Source of the DNA: Aphodosoma sp045658305
GTDB taxonomy: Bacteria; Bacteroidota; Bacteroidia; Bacteroidales; Paludibacteraceae
NCBI GenBank assembly: GCA_045658305.1
Contig: JAZOUT010000059.1
Location: 4,751-68,750, forward strand
DNA length: 64,000 bases
Direction: 5' to 3'
Shown: positions 1 to 8,682 of the stretch, piece by piece
How positions within the stretch are numbered: position 1 is the stretch's first letter
Layout of the letters: each line of letters starts with the position of its first letter
Position numbers and translations under genes: made by a program
The notes under the pieces: model-generated
Database searches by the model: none
The model's input: only the letters and a program-made list of their open reading frames with translations
What the model was told of the DNA's origin: nothing

Positions 1-2
1 TT

Positions 3-83
3 AAAGTCGAATTTAACGGCAAAATCTATGATTTTCTACAATTCATAGGCATATTTCTCGATATAAAAGAGGTAAAAATATAA
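3..83 (+). CDS. C-terminal fragment of an unidentified protein (partial, 5' end outside window)
   Basis: The frame starting at base 3 is open from the window edge to a TAA at 81-83 and gives a 26-residue tail ending DIKEVKI. It lies in the same direction as the small ORF that follows. The fragment is too short to assign a family; it may simply be a chance open frame, since AT-rich DNA of this length is often open. Confidence 0.35.
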   Translation, partial: KVEFNGKIYDFLQFIGIFLDIKEVKI

Positions 84-127
84 AAAACTAAATTTACGTA
101 TACACAAAACTAAAACTTATTATAAAT

Positions 128-304
128 ATGGGAATAATACTACACTTTGCCATAGTGGTACTTTGTGCTACAATATGTAAAAATATTGCTATTCAAAAAG
201 GCTACAATCATAAATGGGCTATGGTTTGGGGCATTTTAGGTGCCGCAATTGCGGTAATTCTTTATACTTGTTTACCTGATAAAAATAATGAAAATAAGCA
301 ATAA
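128..304 (+). CDS. small hydrophobic membrane protein, 58 aa
   Basis: The ATG at 128 opens a 58-residue frame ending TAA at 302-304. It has two hydrophobic stretches (about residues 3-20 and 31-49) separated by a short polar, basic turn (KNIAIQKGYNHK), then a charged tail DKNNENKQ. This is the look of a two-helix inner-membrane miniprotein. It sits 23 bp upstream of the WG-repeat gene in the same direction and may be cotranscribed with it. No family is recognised; the call rests on composition and spacing only. Confidence 0.5.
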   Translation: MGIILHFAIVVLCATICKNIAIQKGYNHKWAMVWGILGAAIAVILYTCLPDKNNENKQ

Positions 305-327
305 ATAAACTTACAATCTATAAAATT

Positions 328-2580
328 ATGAAAAGACTTATATTTTCAACAATCGGAATGATTATATGTGCATTTTTGACATACTCATCTGCTCAAACAT
401 TAGATGTATATTACAAAAATGAAAAAGCCTATGAAGATGCCAAAATAAATGGGCTATATAAAGAAAAACATAAAAATGGCAAATATGGTTTTGTAAATAC
501 AAAAGGTAAATTTATCATAAAACCAGTATTCGATGAAGTAAGTGAATTTAAAAATGAACTATCATTAATTCAATACAATAATAAATGGGGAATTATTGAC
601 ATAAGAGGCAACGTAATAATAAACCCAGAATATACATTAAAACCAAAACTAGTCAAATATCATAATAAATCTGATGTAGCCCAATATATATTATTTAATA
701 ATCTTGCTGTCATTTTTTGTGAAGATAAAAAAAATATCATTATCAATATAAAACAAGCTATTCAAAAAGAGTATAATAATAGCTTTTACATTCAAGAAGA
801 TTATAATAACCTTTTTATAACAGAAGTCCTTGCAAATGAAAAATTTCTGTATGGAGAAACTTATTATATAAATCACCAAGGACAATTATTAAAATTTGAT
901 TCGTTAGCAACCATCCAAAATTTAAATATTACTAGAAATACAAATTTATTTATCTATAAACAAGATTCATATTTAGGCGCAATTGATTTAAAATTAGGGG
1001 AAACACTAACTCCAACAAATAAATATAAAGATTTTACTAAACAAAAATATGGCATAATTCTTTCTGGACATACTAGTAATGCGTATTTATATTATGATTA
1101 TTTAAAGCACAAATACACTTTGTTAGAAAGTTATAGTTCTATAACAGAAGAGATTAATAATAAAATAACTTTTATCAAATATCATAATTTACGACTTTCC
1201 CCCAATTATCTAATTGTAAACAATTCAACCCATAGCGTTTTTTTTGACAATGTAACTTCTATAAAAAAACATATCATAGATAATGATTCTATAATAGAAA
1301 TAACACTAAAAGATGGCAAAAAAGGTCTCATAAAAACAGATGGAACAACTATTGTTCCTCCAGGTTCAGAATTTGAAATAAAATCAAAATACATTATCAT
1401 TTCAAAAAAATATAATAAATGTCATAATACCAATAGATATGGAATTTTAAATATGAACGGAGATACACTTGTTCCTCCGATTATGGCAAAAGAAGATATT
1501 GTCATAAAAAATAATTCATACCTTATATTCTCAAATAGGAATCAAGATGATTGGTGTATTACAACAGCAGAATATGTTATTGCCTATAATGATGATAAAG
1601 AAAATTTATATAAAGCAATTAAAGAAGGTTACGACTTCCAATGCTCCGATTTAGAAACTTTAATAGCACAAAAAGAATGGGATACAATCACTACCATTCC
1701 CTTACCTCTCGAAGATCAATTAAAATCAAATGTAAGATATAGTATTCCTAATACCAATACAGAAAGTGATTACTTATATAAAGAAGAATTATTTAATAAT
1801 ATAATGTACACAAATGTAGTTTTGAAATATTTTTATTCTGATTATAAAGGAAATTATACCCAATATAGAGGTAACACCCATTTATATACAAAGAGCGACA
1901 ACGATCCTTATAATGCCCATATCGTAGCAAGAAAACACGAACAAGGAGAAGTTTATTTAATTATTAAAAATTCTGAATTTAAAATTTCAGATCTCATAAA
2001 GTTCTCTGGAAATTTAGACATAAAAATTACCTATATAGCTTATCTATCAAATGGGAAAGCAATATTAAGGACATATAGCCCTGAAGACAAAGGTATGTTT
2101 ATAATTGATATCAATAATCAAAAAATAGAAAAATACATTAGTCTATATAGAGAAAAAATAATTAATTTTAATGATGTTAAAGATGTGTTTTATAACCTTT
2201 ATGTAGGGGATAATGGTTTTTATTTCTTTAATAGTGACATATCTTTACTTATAAAATTTGATAACAACGGAGAAGTTATATGGAAATTCAGTGGTTTAAA
2301 AGGTGATCACTTTATTGATTTTGATGAAAATGAGAAATATGTCATAATTACAGGTTATAATACAGTTGAAAAATATTATCAAAGAGAAAATCCAATGATG
2401 GTTATCTTAGACAAAAAAACTGGAAATATTATCGAACGAAATGTTGAAGACTATATTATTAACGAAGAAGTTAACAATTTTTGGACAAATGCAACATGGC
2501 GTGATGATAAATATATATTACAAAAAAGAAAAAAAGAAAATAGCAAAAAGTATATAACTAAAATAGTTAAGTTTCAATAA
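328..2580 (+). CDS. secreted WG-repeat protein, 750 aa
   Basis: A Sec signal peptide is visible at residues 1-23 (MKRL, a hydrophobic core, then SSAQ). Residues about 47-103 carry two clear WG-type repeats (KYGFVNTKGKFIIKPVFDEV, then KWGIIDIRGNVIINPEY), and weaker copies (GLIKTDGTTIVPP, YGILNMNGDTLVPP) occur near residues 335-390. WG repeats form beta-rich, probably surface-exposed domains whose ligands are mostly unknown. The C-terminal 300 residues look like beta-propeller or PQQ-like strands (IDINNQKIEKYI, VILDKKTGNIIERN). No T9SS tail is evident. The gene is very AT-rich compared with the housekeeping genes downstream, consistent with an accessory origin. Function unknown. Confidence 0.8.
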   Translation: MKRLIFSTIGMIICAFLTYSSAQTLDVYYKNEKAYEDAKINGLYKEKHKNGKYGFVNTKGKFIIKPVFDEVSEFKNELSLIQYNNKWGIIDIRGNVIINPEYTLKPKLVKYHNKSDVAQYILFNNLAVIFCEDKKNIIINIKQAIQKEYNNSFYIQEDYNNLFITEVLANEKFLYGETYYINHQGQLLKFDSLATIQNLNITRNTNLFIYKQDSYLGAIDLKLGETLTPTNKYKDFTKQKYGIILSGHTSNAYLYYDYLKHKYTLLESYSSITEEINNKITFIKYHNLRLSPNYLIVNNSTHSVFFDNVTSIKKHIIDNDSIIEITLKDGKKGLIKTDGTTIVPPGSEFEIKSKYIIISKKYNKCHNTNRYGILNMNGDTLVPPIMAKEDIVIKNNSYLIFSNRNQDDWCITTAEYVIAYNDDKENLYKAIKEGYDFQCSDLETLIAQKEWDTITTIPLPLEDQLKSNVRYSIPNTNTESDYLYKEELFNNIMYTNVVLKYFYSDYKGNYTQYRGNTHLYTKSDNDPYNAHIVARKHEQGEVYLIIKNSEFKISDLIKFSGNLDIKITYIAYLSNGKAILRTYSPEDKGMFIIDINNQKIEKYISLYREKIINFNDVKDVFYNLYVGDNGFYFFNSDISLLIKFDNNGEVIWKFSGLKGDHFIDFDENEKYVIITGYNTVEKYYQRENPMMVILDKKTGNIIERNVEDYIINEEVNNFWTNATWRDDKYILQKRKKENSKKYITKIVKFQ

Positions 2581-2619
2581 TACATCATATTAATAATAAC
2601 TAAAAAACAATTTTAACCT

Positions 2620-3075
2620 ATGAAAACATTTTATCGAACATTTTCAGTAGTACTACTGATTACAGCTCCTCTTTTAATGACATCTTGTTGGAATTCTAGT
2701 TCAAATTATAATTCAAGTTATACATCAAATTCAAGTTATACATCAAAATCACCAGTTGGATCTTATCGCCGATATTTCGACGACAAAACAACATATTATC
2801 AATATAATATAAATAGCGATGGCACAGCAACGATAACTGGCAGAACTTCTGATTGCATAAAAAATGGAAAAATGACATATAAAGATAGACCCATTGTGCA
2901 TACATATTGGGAATATTTAGATGGGAGTTCAAAAGATGTTATTCGCATAAAAGATCCTGGAGAAATTGGAGATATGATATTTTGTTATATAGTCCTTAGC
3001 GAAAATAAAATATATCTTTCAAGACATAGCTATCATTCTAAACATAATGGACTTGAAATAATTAAAATCAATTAA
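2620..3075 (+). CDS. putative lipoprotein with Ser/Tyr repeat linker, 151 aa
   Basis: The N-terminus has a lipoprotein signal with lipobox LMTSC, so Cys23 would be the acylated residue. A low-complexity linker follows (about residues 25-42), made of an 18-bp direct repeat coding SSYTSN/SSYTSK. The rest (about 45-151) is a small beta-rich domain with alternating Tyr and polar residues, of the general lipocalin-like or META-like appearance, but no family is recognised. It follows the WG-repeat gene by 39 bp and may belong to the same transcript. Probably anchored in the outer or inner membrane facing the periplasm. Confidence 0.65.
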   Translation: MKTFYRTFSVVLLITAPLLMTSCWNSSSNYNSSYTSNSSYTSKSPVGSYRRYFDDKTTYYQYNINSDGTATITGRTSDCIKNGKMTYKDRPIVHTYWEYLDGSSKDVIRIKDPGEIGDMIFCYIVLSENKIYLSRHSYHSKHNGLEIIKIN

Positions 3076-3211
3076 AGTCAAAACACATGAAAAATAATTT
3101 TGAAAAATAGTAAATGGTAATTTATCCTAAAAATAGATTTGCTATATTCACAAAATCAAAACAATATACTTTTAATTTACAATTAATATTAACTATTAAA
3201 CAAAAACAATT

Positions 3212-3397
3212 ATGAAATTTTGCAAAATTAATTCCGAAAATGAAACAATTGAATTCTTAGTTTTTAACTTTGATGGACAAGGTTCTGCGCTTGTAATAGA
3301 AAATGATAGCGATTCTATTGATATTAAAACATCAGAAGAAGTAAAGGATATTATTCTTGGCAAAAAATATAAAGACCAAGAATATAGATTAATATAA
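3212..3397 (+). CDS. hypothetical protein, 61 aa
   Basis: A short acidic ORF (many Asp/Glu, NDSDSIDIKTSEEVKDI) with ATG at 3212 and no signal peptide or membrane segment. It is followed 43 bp later by a strong hairpin at 3441-3482, which fits a real transcript end. No family is recognised. It could be a small cytosolic protein. Confidence 0.45.
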   Translation: MKFCKINSENETIEFLVFNFDGQGSALVIENDSDSIDIKTSEEVKDIILGKKYKDQEYRLI

Positions 3398-3440
3398 CAA
3401 ATACTAAACTACATCAAATTAAAATTTAGCAGTTAAAATA

Positions 3441-3484
3441 AAAATCGACCAAACACAGATTTATCCAATTTGGTCGATTTTATT
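3441..3484 (+). terminator. hairpin terminator after the 61-aa ORF
   Basis: A 13-bp stem (AAAATCGACCAAA / TTTGGTCGATTTT) with a 16-nt loop is followed by a T-rich run. A near-identical hairpin with a related loop recurs at 3982-4022, so this is a duplicated terminator-like element. Confidence 0.75.
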
Positions 3485-3981
3485 ATTTTAGTCATAGAAG
3501 ATACAAAACAAAAATAATCCCTATCAATTTTAACATCAATTCAATATAAAACGCCGAAGATCTGTCATTTTTTTTTCTGCAGATAAAAATTTTAGTTTTT
3601 AGCGAAGCACATGTCAAAATACAATAACCTCGCAGCCTTAACCCCTATAAATATTTGTCCTTATATCATTCTGTCTAAAAAAACTACCGTGCATCCATAG
3701 GCAAAAAAATTATATCTAACTCACGAAAAAGTAATCTTCGAATTTTCAAATTTTCAAACTTTCAAACTTTCGAAGTACGCAGTTTTGATGTGCACATTGA
3801 GAGTGGTTGCGGTTTTCTTCGGTGCAGGTTGCTTGAAGGTTGCTTGATAGAAAGAGGAGAAATACACACTCACATTGTGTATTTACCCTCAAAAAGTTCG
3901 AAAATTTGAAAATTTGAAAGCTCAAAAATCAAACACCAATAACGTTCATATTCACTCTGAGAGTCTATATGTTTCCAAAAC

Positions 3982-4022
3982 AAAATCGACCAAACATGGA
4001 TTTTTCCAATTTGGCCGATTTT
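3982..4022. repeat. second copy of the 3441 hairpin
   Basis: Stem AAAATCGACCAAA / TTTGGCCGATTTT with loop CATGGATTTTTCCAAT, matching the hairpin at 3441 in both the stem and most of the loop. No gene ends directly upstream, so it is either a displaced terminator or a mobile hairpin copy. Confidence 0.7.
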
Positions 4023-4071
4023 ATTTTTGTATAGCACGCATAAAAATTACACAACAATCTACAAACAACAA

Positions 4072-4125
4072 AAAAATCGGGGATTTTTGACATATTCCAA
4101 GTATAAAAATCGGGGATTTTTGACA
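4072..4125. repeat. direct repeat pair AAAATCGGGGATTTTTGACA
   Basis: The 20-bp word occurs twice, at about 4072 and 4105, separated by 13 bp, just upstream of the ATPase promoter. The half AAAATC..GATTTT is itself a short inverted repeat. It could be an operator pair or a remnant of a duplication. Confidence 0.6.
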
Positions 4126-4164
4126 AAACAGACAAAAATATTTGTATATATCAAAGAAAATCAG

Positions 4165-4172
4165 TAACTTTG
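4165..4172 (+). promoter_or_regulatory. -7 promoter element TAACTTTG
   Basis: Matches the Bacteroidota consensus TAnnTTTG, 32 bp upstream of the ATG at 4204 of the DUF4143 ATPase gene. Confidence 0.6.
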
Positions 4173-4203
4173 CAAAATAAATAAATCCCCAAAAACTATC
4201 ATT

Positions 4204-5537
4204 ATGATTTTCAAAAGAAAAATATACAACAAAATGCTCCGTTGGAAAGAAGAACAACATGGAACAACTGCATTATTAATACGTGGAGCGCGACGCATAG
4301 AGGAAAGTCAACTATTGCAGAAGAATTTGCAAAAAAAGAGTATAAAAGTTACTTAAAAATAGATTTTTCACACACGAGTAAAGCTGTACATCAATTATTC
4401 GAAGATATTAGCAACTTAGATTTCTTCTTTACTCAATTACAATTACACTTTAATGTCACATTACATCAAAGAAAATCTGTAATTATTTTTGATGAAATAC
4501 AGTTGCAACCATTAGCACGTCAAGCAATAAAATACTTGGTAGAAGACGGCAGATATGATTATATTGAGACAGGTAGTTTGTTAAGTATCAAAAAAAATAT
4601 AAAAGGAATACTTATACCAAGCGAAGAAACACGCATCGACATGTACCCTCTTGACTACGAGGAATTTCGCTGGGCACTTGGAGATGAAGCAACTATACCT
4701 TTACTAAAATCTGTGTTTGAAAAAAAACAATCTTTAGGCGATAATACAAATCGCAAATTAATGCGCGATTTTAGGTTATATATGCTCGTCGGAGGTATGC
4801 CCCAAGCTGTCAACGACTATTTAGAAACCCAAAATCTAAATATTGTAGACCAACGCAAACGCAGTATTTTAGATTTATACGACCAAGACTTTTATCACTT
4901 AGACTCATCAGGTGTAACTTCTCAACTATTTCATGCTATTCCAGCACAATTGACAGGGAATGCTTCAAGATATAAAGTAAGTAGCGTAATTACAGACGGA
5001 AGGATTGACCGATTACAAGAGCAAATAGCGATCTTAAAAGACTCAATGACTGTAAATATTGCATACCATGAAAATGACCCAAGCGCAGGATTAGCGCAAC
5101 ATATCAGCCTTGACCAATTTAAATTATTTTGCGCAGACACAGGTTTATTCGTTACTCTTGCATTTTGGGATGATGGATTCACCGAAAATACAATATACCA
5201 AAAATTATTGAGCGACAAATTACGTGCTGACGTCGGTTATGTATATGAAAACATAATCGCACAAATATTAACCGCTTCAGGTTATAAACTATATTATCAT
5301 ACTTGGCGAGCTGAGAATAGTAATCGTAACTATGAAGTTGATTTTATACTTTCGAAAGAAGGCAAAATATCGCCCATCGAAGTCAAATCTTCACAATCAA
5401 AGGAACACAATTCTATTGACGCATTCCAAACCAAATATTCAAATAGAATAAATACGAGATACTTATTGCATCCAAGAGATTTAAAGAAAGAACAAGACTT
5501 ACAATGCCTCCCTATGTATATGAGTCTTTTTTTATAA
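4204..5537 (+). pseudogene. AAA-family ATPase with DUF4143 domain, frameshifted in the Walker A motif
   Basis: The natural start is the ATG at 4204 (MIFKRKIYNKMLRWKEEQ), leading in frame to RGARRI; two extra bases at about 4300-4301 (ATAGAGG where ATAGG would restore the frame) then shift the frame, and GKSTIAEEFAKK with the rest of the protein continues in the frame ending at 5537. Restored, the protein would be about 443 aa: P-loop near residue 30-38, Walker B (VIIFDEIQ), and a C-terminal DUF4143/nuclease-like domain with EVDFIL...IEVKSS. Such ATPases are common accessory genes in Bacteroidota; their cellular role is unclear. An intact downstream frame can only start from a TTG at 4242, which would lack the P-loop. 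Either a recent inactivation or a sequence error. Confidence 0.8.
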
Positions 5538-5612
5538 AACGATTATTTTTTCATTAGTGGCATCTAATAAAAGTTGGGCTATAAATCCTTTCTAAACTCC
5601 TCTTATTCAGCA

Positions 5613-6983
5613 TTAGCCGAAGAGGGTGCGGAAGGCTTCTTCTACTTTGTTTACGCCGATTATTTCTATGCCCCAATGCTTCTGGAGGAGTTGTTGGCGA
5701 TTGAATTCGGGGATTATTATGCGCTTGAAGCCTAATTTTGCAGCTTCGGCTACGCGTTGTTCTATGCGATTGACAGGGCGAATTTCTCCGCTCAATCCTA
5801 CCTCACCAGTCATACATACGCTTGAGTCAATGGCAATATCAAGGTTGCTCGACAATACTGCTGCTATAACTGCAAGGTCAATAGCAGGGTCGTTTACTCG
5901 TAAGCCACCTGCTATATTCAAAAAGACATCTTTTTGTGGCAATTTGAATCCTGCTCGTTTTTCTAATACTGCTAACAACATATTCATTCGGCGAATATCA
6001 AAACCTGTAGCCGAGCGTTGAGGCACTCCGTATGCCGATGTACTAACAAGAGCTTGAACTTCTATCAAAAATGGACGCACACCCTCTATCATTGCCGATA
6101 TTGCCACACCACTCAAGCCCTCATTATTTTTGCTCAACAACAATTCACTTGGATTTGTAACTTCGCGCAACCCACTACCTTGCATCTCATATATTGCCAA
6201 CTCGTCGGTGCTACCAAAACGATTTTTATGTGCCCTCAATATGCGATACATATAATGACGGTCTCCCTCGAACTGAAGCACTGTATCAACTATATGCTCT
6301 AAAATTTTAGGTCCCGCGATACTACCTTCTTTCGTGATATGACCAATCATTAACACAGGAATACCGCTCTCTTTAGCAAATTTAAGCAATGCGCCTGAAC
6401 ATTCTCGCACTTGGGTAATTGAACCTGCACTTTGTTCGGCAGTTTCGGTTACTATGGTTTGAATAGAATCTACAATAAGTAGATCTGGCTCCACACTCTT
6501 TACATGCGAAAATATCTCTTCCAGACGAGTTTCACTTACTATATAACACTCACTCTCCATTTCTCCAACTCGCTCTGCACGCATTTTTAGTTGATTAACG
6601 CTCTCCTCACCGCTCGCATATAGTATCTTTTTGCCTTTCATCTTCAAGGCTACTTGCAACACAAGAGTAGATTTTCCAATACCTGGTTCTCCCCCTATCA
6701 ACACAAGACTACCTTTCACTAATCCACCTCCCAATACACGATTCAATTCGCCATTCATAGTGTCAAGACGAGGCTCTGCCTTTACGTCAATCTCTGTGAT
6801 TTTACGTGGTTTAGCCATACCACGCAACTCCTCATACCCGTGCTGAATGCGCGATGCTGGCTCTGATTTTATAGTTTGCTCCACAAACGTATTCCACTGA
6901 CCACAAGCCGGACATTTACCGTACGCTTTTGGGTAATCAGCTCCACACGCCGTACACACATATACTTTCTTATCTTTCGCCAT
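5613..6983 (-). CDS. radA: DNA repair protein RadA, 456 aa
   Basis: RadA is a RecA-like helicase that extends branches during homologous recombination. All hallmarks are visible: an N-terminal C4 zinc finger (Cys10, Cys13, Cys24, Cys27), Walker A GGEPGIGKST at about 97-106, Walker B LLIVDS, the RadA-specific KNRFG motif, and a C-terminal Lon-like domain (about 290-456). The length is typical for the family. The ATG at 6983 is the only sensible start. It is the last gene of the serS-side minus-strand run; the 272-bp gap from serS is filled by an inverted-arm repeat element. Confidence 0.97.
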   Translation of the reverse strand: MAKDKKVYVCTACGADYPKAYGKCPACGQWNTFVEQTIKSEPASRIQHGYEELRGMAKPRKITEIDVKAEPRLDTMNGELNRVLGGGLVKGSLVLIGGEPGIGKSTLVLQVALKMKGKKILYASGEESVNQLKMRAERVGEMESECYIVSETRLEEIFSHVKSVEPDLLIVDSIQTIVTETAEQSAGSITQVRECSGALLKFAKESGIPVLMIGHITKEGSIAGPKILEHIVDTVLQFEGDRHYMYRILRAHKNRFGSTDELAIYEMQGSGLREVTNPSELLLSKNNEGLSGVAISAMIEGVRPFLIEVQALVSTSAYGVPQRSATGFDIRRMNMLLAVLEKRAGFKLPQKDVFLNIAGGLRVNDPAIDLAVIAAVLSSNLDIAIDSSVCMTGEVGLSGEIRPVNRIEQRVAEAAKLGFKRIIIPEFNRQQLLQKHWGIEIIGVNKVEEAFRTLFG

Positions 6984-6993
6984 AATTTATTTT

Positions 6994-7250
6994 AAAAGAC
7001 AGAATGACATAAGGACATAAAATAATTATAAATATAAGTCGTAAATAACAAAATTTTAATATTATTTATCCTACAAGTTTTTATTCTTTTACATAAAGGT
7101 CTTGCTTTTTACTTCGTAAAAATCTCGACTCAAATGACATATTAAAAAGATGTAACTTAAAATCTGTCTTTTATTTACCAAGATGAAACTTTAGTTTCAG
7201 CGAGGTATATGTAAAAGAATAAAAATATGTTCTTATGTCATTCTGTCTAA
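6994..7250. repeat. 257-bp imperfect inverted-repeat element between serS and radA
   Basis: The left arm (about 6994-7021, AAAAGACAGAATGACATAAG) is the reverse complement of the right arm (about 7226-7250). A nested pair TTTTTATTCTTTTACAT (about 7078-7094) / ATGTAAAAGAATAAAAA lies inside. The core TTTTTACTTCGTAAAAATCTCGAC (about 7108-7131) recurs at 21528-21551. No ORF is inside. It has the shape of a non-autonomous, MITE-like element, but no target-site duplication was established. Confidence 0.65.
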
Positions 7251-7255
7251 AAAAT

Positions 7256-8533
7256 TTAATCAATTATTTCAAATCCACAGTAAGGCACCAATGCTTTAGG
7301 GATGCGGATACCATCAGCTGTTTGATGATTTTCAAGCAATGCCGCCACAATACGAGGCAAAGCCAATGCCGAACCATTCAATGTATGGCAGAGTTCAGTT
7401 TTGCCTTCGGCTGTTTTATAACGACATTTCAAACGGTTGGCTTGATAGCTTTCGAAGTTAGATACCGAGCTTACCTCCAACCAACGTTGTTGAGCTGCTG
7501 AATATACTTCAAAGTCGAATGTAATTGACGATGTGAAACTCATATCACCACCACAAAGACGAAGAATGCGATAAGGGAGTTCGAGTTTCTTAACCAAATT
7601 TTCGACGTGAGCAATCATTTCGTCAAGGCTTTCGTAAGAGTGCTCGGGTTTGTCAATACGCACAATTTCTACTTTATTAAATTGGTGCAAACGGTTAAGG
7701 CCGCGTACATCTTTACCATACGAACCAGCCTCGCGACGGAAACAAGCAGAGTAAGCACACATCTTTTGTGGTAACTCTTTCTCGCTCAAAATAACATCAC
7801 GGAAAATATTAGTTACAGGCACTTCGGCTGTTGGGATGAGATAGAGATTGTCGGCTGTAGCGTGATACATTTGACCCTCTTTATCTGGCAATTGACCTGT
7901 ACCATAACCACTTGCTTCGTTCACTACGTATGGAGGTTCTACTTCAAGATAGCCAGCTTCACGAGCTTCATCAAGGAAGAAGTTAATCAACGCACGTTGA
8001 AGACGTGCACCTTTACCTTTATAAATAGGGAAACCTGCACCTGTGATTTTTACGCCCATTTCGAAGTCTATAAGGTCATATTTTTTAGCCAATTCCCAGT
8101 GAGGAAGAGGTTCAAAACCATCAAATACCGGATTTTCACCACCTTGGCGTTCTACGATATTATCTTCGGCAGTACGACCTTCTGGCACAGAATCATTTGG
8201 TACATTAGGAATTTGCAATAAAAGGTTGCGCACTTCGTTTTCAGCCTCTTCCATTGCGGTTTTCAATTGAGCACTTTTCTCTTTCAATTTAGCCACTTCG
8301 GCTTTAGTTGCTTCAGCCTCCTCTTTTTTACCCTCTTTCATCAAGCCACCAATACTTTTTGCGTATTGATTCATTTGGGCTTGCATTGCGTCCGACTCTT
8401 GTTGCGCTGCACGACGACGAGCATCTGCCGCAATTACGTTATCAATCATCTCTGCCGCAGCAGCAAAATGTTTTTTCTCCAAACGACGAACCACATCTTC
8501 GCGGTTCTCCAAAATCATTTTTAGTGTAAGCAT
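7256..8533 (-). CDS. serS: seryl-tRNA synthetase, 425 aa
   Basis: Charges tRNA-Ser (and tRNA-Sec) with serine. The N-terminal long antiparallel coiled-coil arm that grips the tRNA is seen at about residues 25-110 (Ala/Glu/Lys-rich). The class II core follows, with motif 2 (FRREAGSYGKDVRGL) and motif 3 (NGSALALPRIVAALLENHQ) intact. The length is typical. The start at 8533 gives the conserved MLTLKMILEN. Transcribed in the same direction as the upstream TtcA-like gene, with a 147-bp heptamer-repeat spacer between them. Confidence 0.97.
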   Translation of the reverse strand: MLTLKMILENREDVVRRLEKKHFAAAAEMIDNVIAADARRRAAQQESDAMQAQMNQYAKSIGGLMKEGKKEEAEATKAEVAKLKEKSAQLKTAMEEAENEVRNLLLQIPNVPNDSVPEGRTAEDNIVERQGGENPVFDGFEPLPHWELAKKYDLIDFEMGVKITGAGFPIYKGKGARLQRALINFFLDEAREAGYLEVEPPYVVNEASGYGTGQLPDKEGQMYHATADNLYLIPTAEVPVTNIFRDVILSEKELPQKMCAYSACFRREAGSYGKDVRGLNRLHQFNKVEIVRIDKPEHSYESLDEMIAHVENLVKKLELPYRILRLCGGDMSFTSSITFDFEVYSAAQQRWLEVSSVSNFESYQANRLKCRYKTAEGKTELCHTLNGSALALPRIVAALLENHQTADGIRIPKALVPYCGFEIID

Positions 8534-8538
8534 ACTAT

Positions 8539-8682
8539 TAAAGTTGAAAGTTGAGAATTGAAAGTTGAGAGTTACCTCTCAAAACCAATTCTCATTATTT
8601 ATTATTTTATTTTACTATTTATTTTCCAGTTTATTCATAGCTTCCTTGCTCCCTACTCCTTACTCCTTGCTCCTTGTTCCTT
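8539..8682. repeat. heptamer repeat tracts between the TtcA-like gene and serS
   Basis: Two tracts with 7-bp period: GTTGAAA/GTTGAGA units at about 8541-8567, and CCTTGCT/CCCTACT/CCTTACT/CCTTGCT/CCTTGTT units at about 8643-8680. The same unit types recur at many other spacers in this window. Confidence 0.75.

Larger units (their letters stand above)
3398..4203. other. 806-bp gene-free, repeat-rich spacer
   Basis: No credible gene is seen here; the ORFs of 71 and 79 codons that can be drawn at 3875-4090 and 4021-4260 run through hairpins and repeats. The stretch holds the terminator hairpin at 3441-3482, a right-arm copy of the AAGACAGAAT element at about 3656-3682, two oppositely oriented octamer tracts (3740-3772 and 3896-3925), a TACACACT palindrome and AGGTTGCTTGA modules (3820-3885), a second copy of the hairpin (3982-4022), direct repeats at 4072-4124, and the promoter of the ATPase pseudogene at 4165. 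Confidence 0.7.

Noticed and set aside
3875..4260. ORFs of 71 codons (plus) and 79 codons (minus)
   Set aside because: Both are translations of the repeat-rich spacer and hairpins, with no family pattern.
4300..4304. Phase-variable switch in the ATPase gene
   Set aside because: Only two AG units are present, too short for typical slipped-strand switching; a plain mutation or error is simpler.
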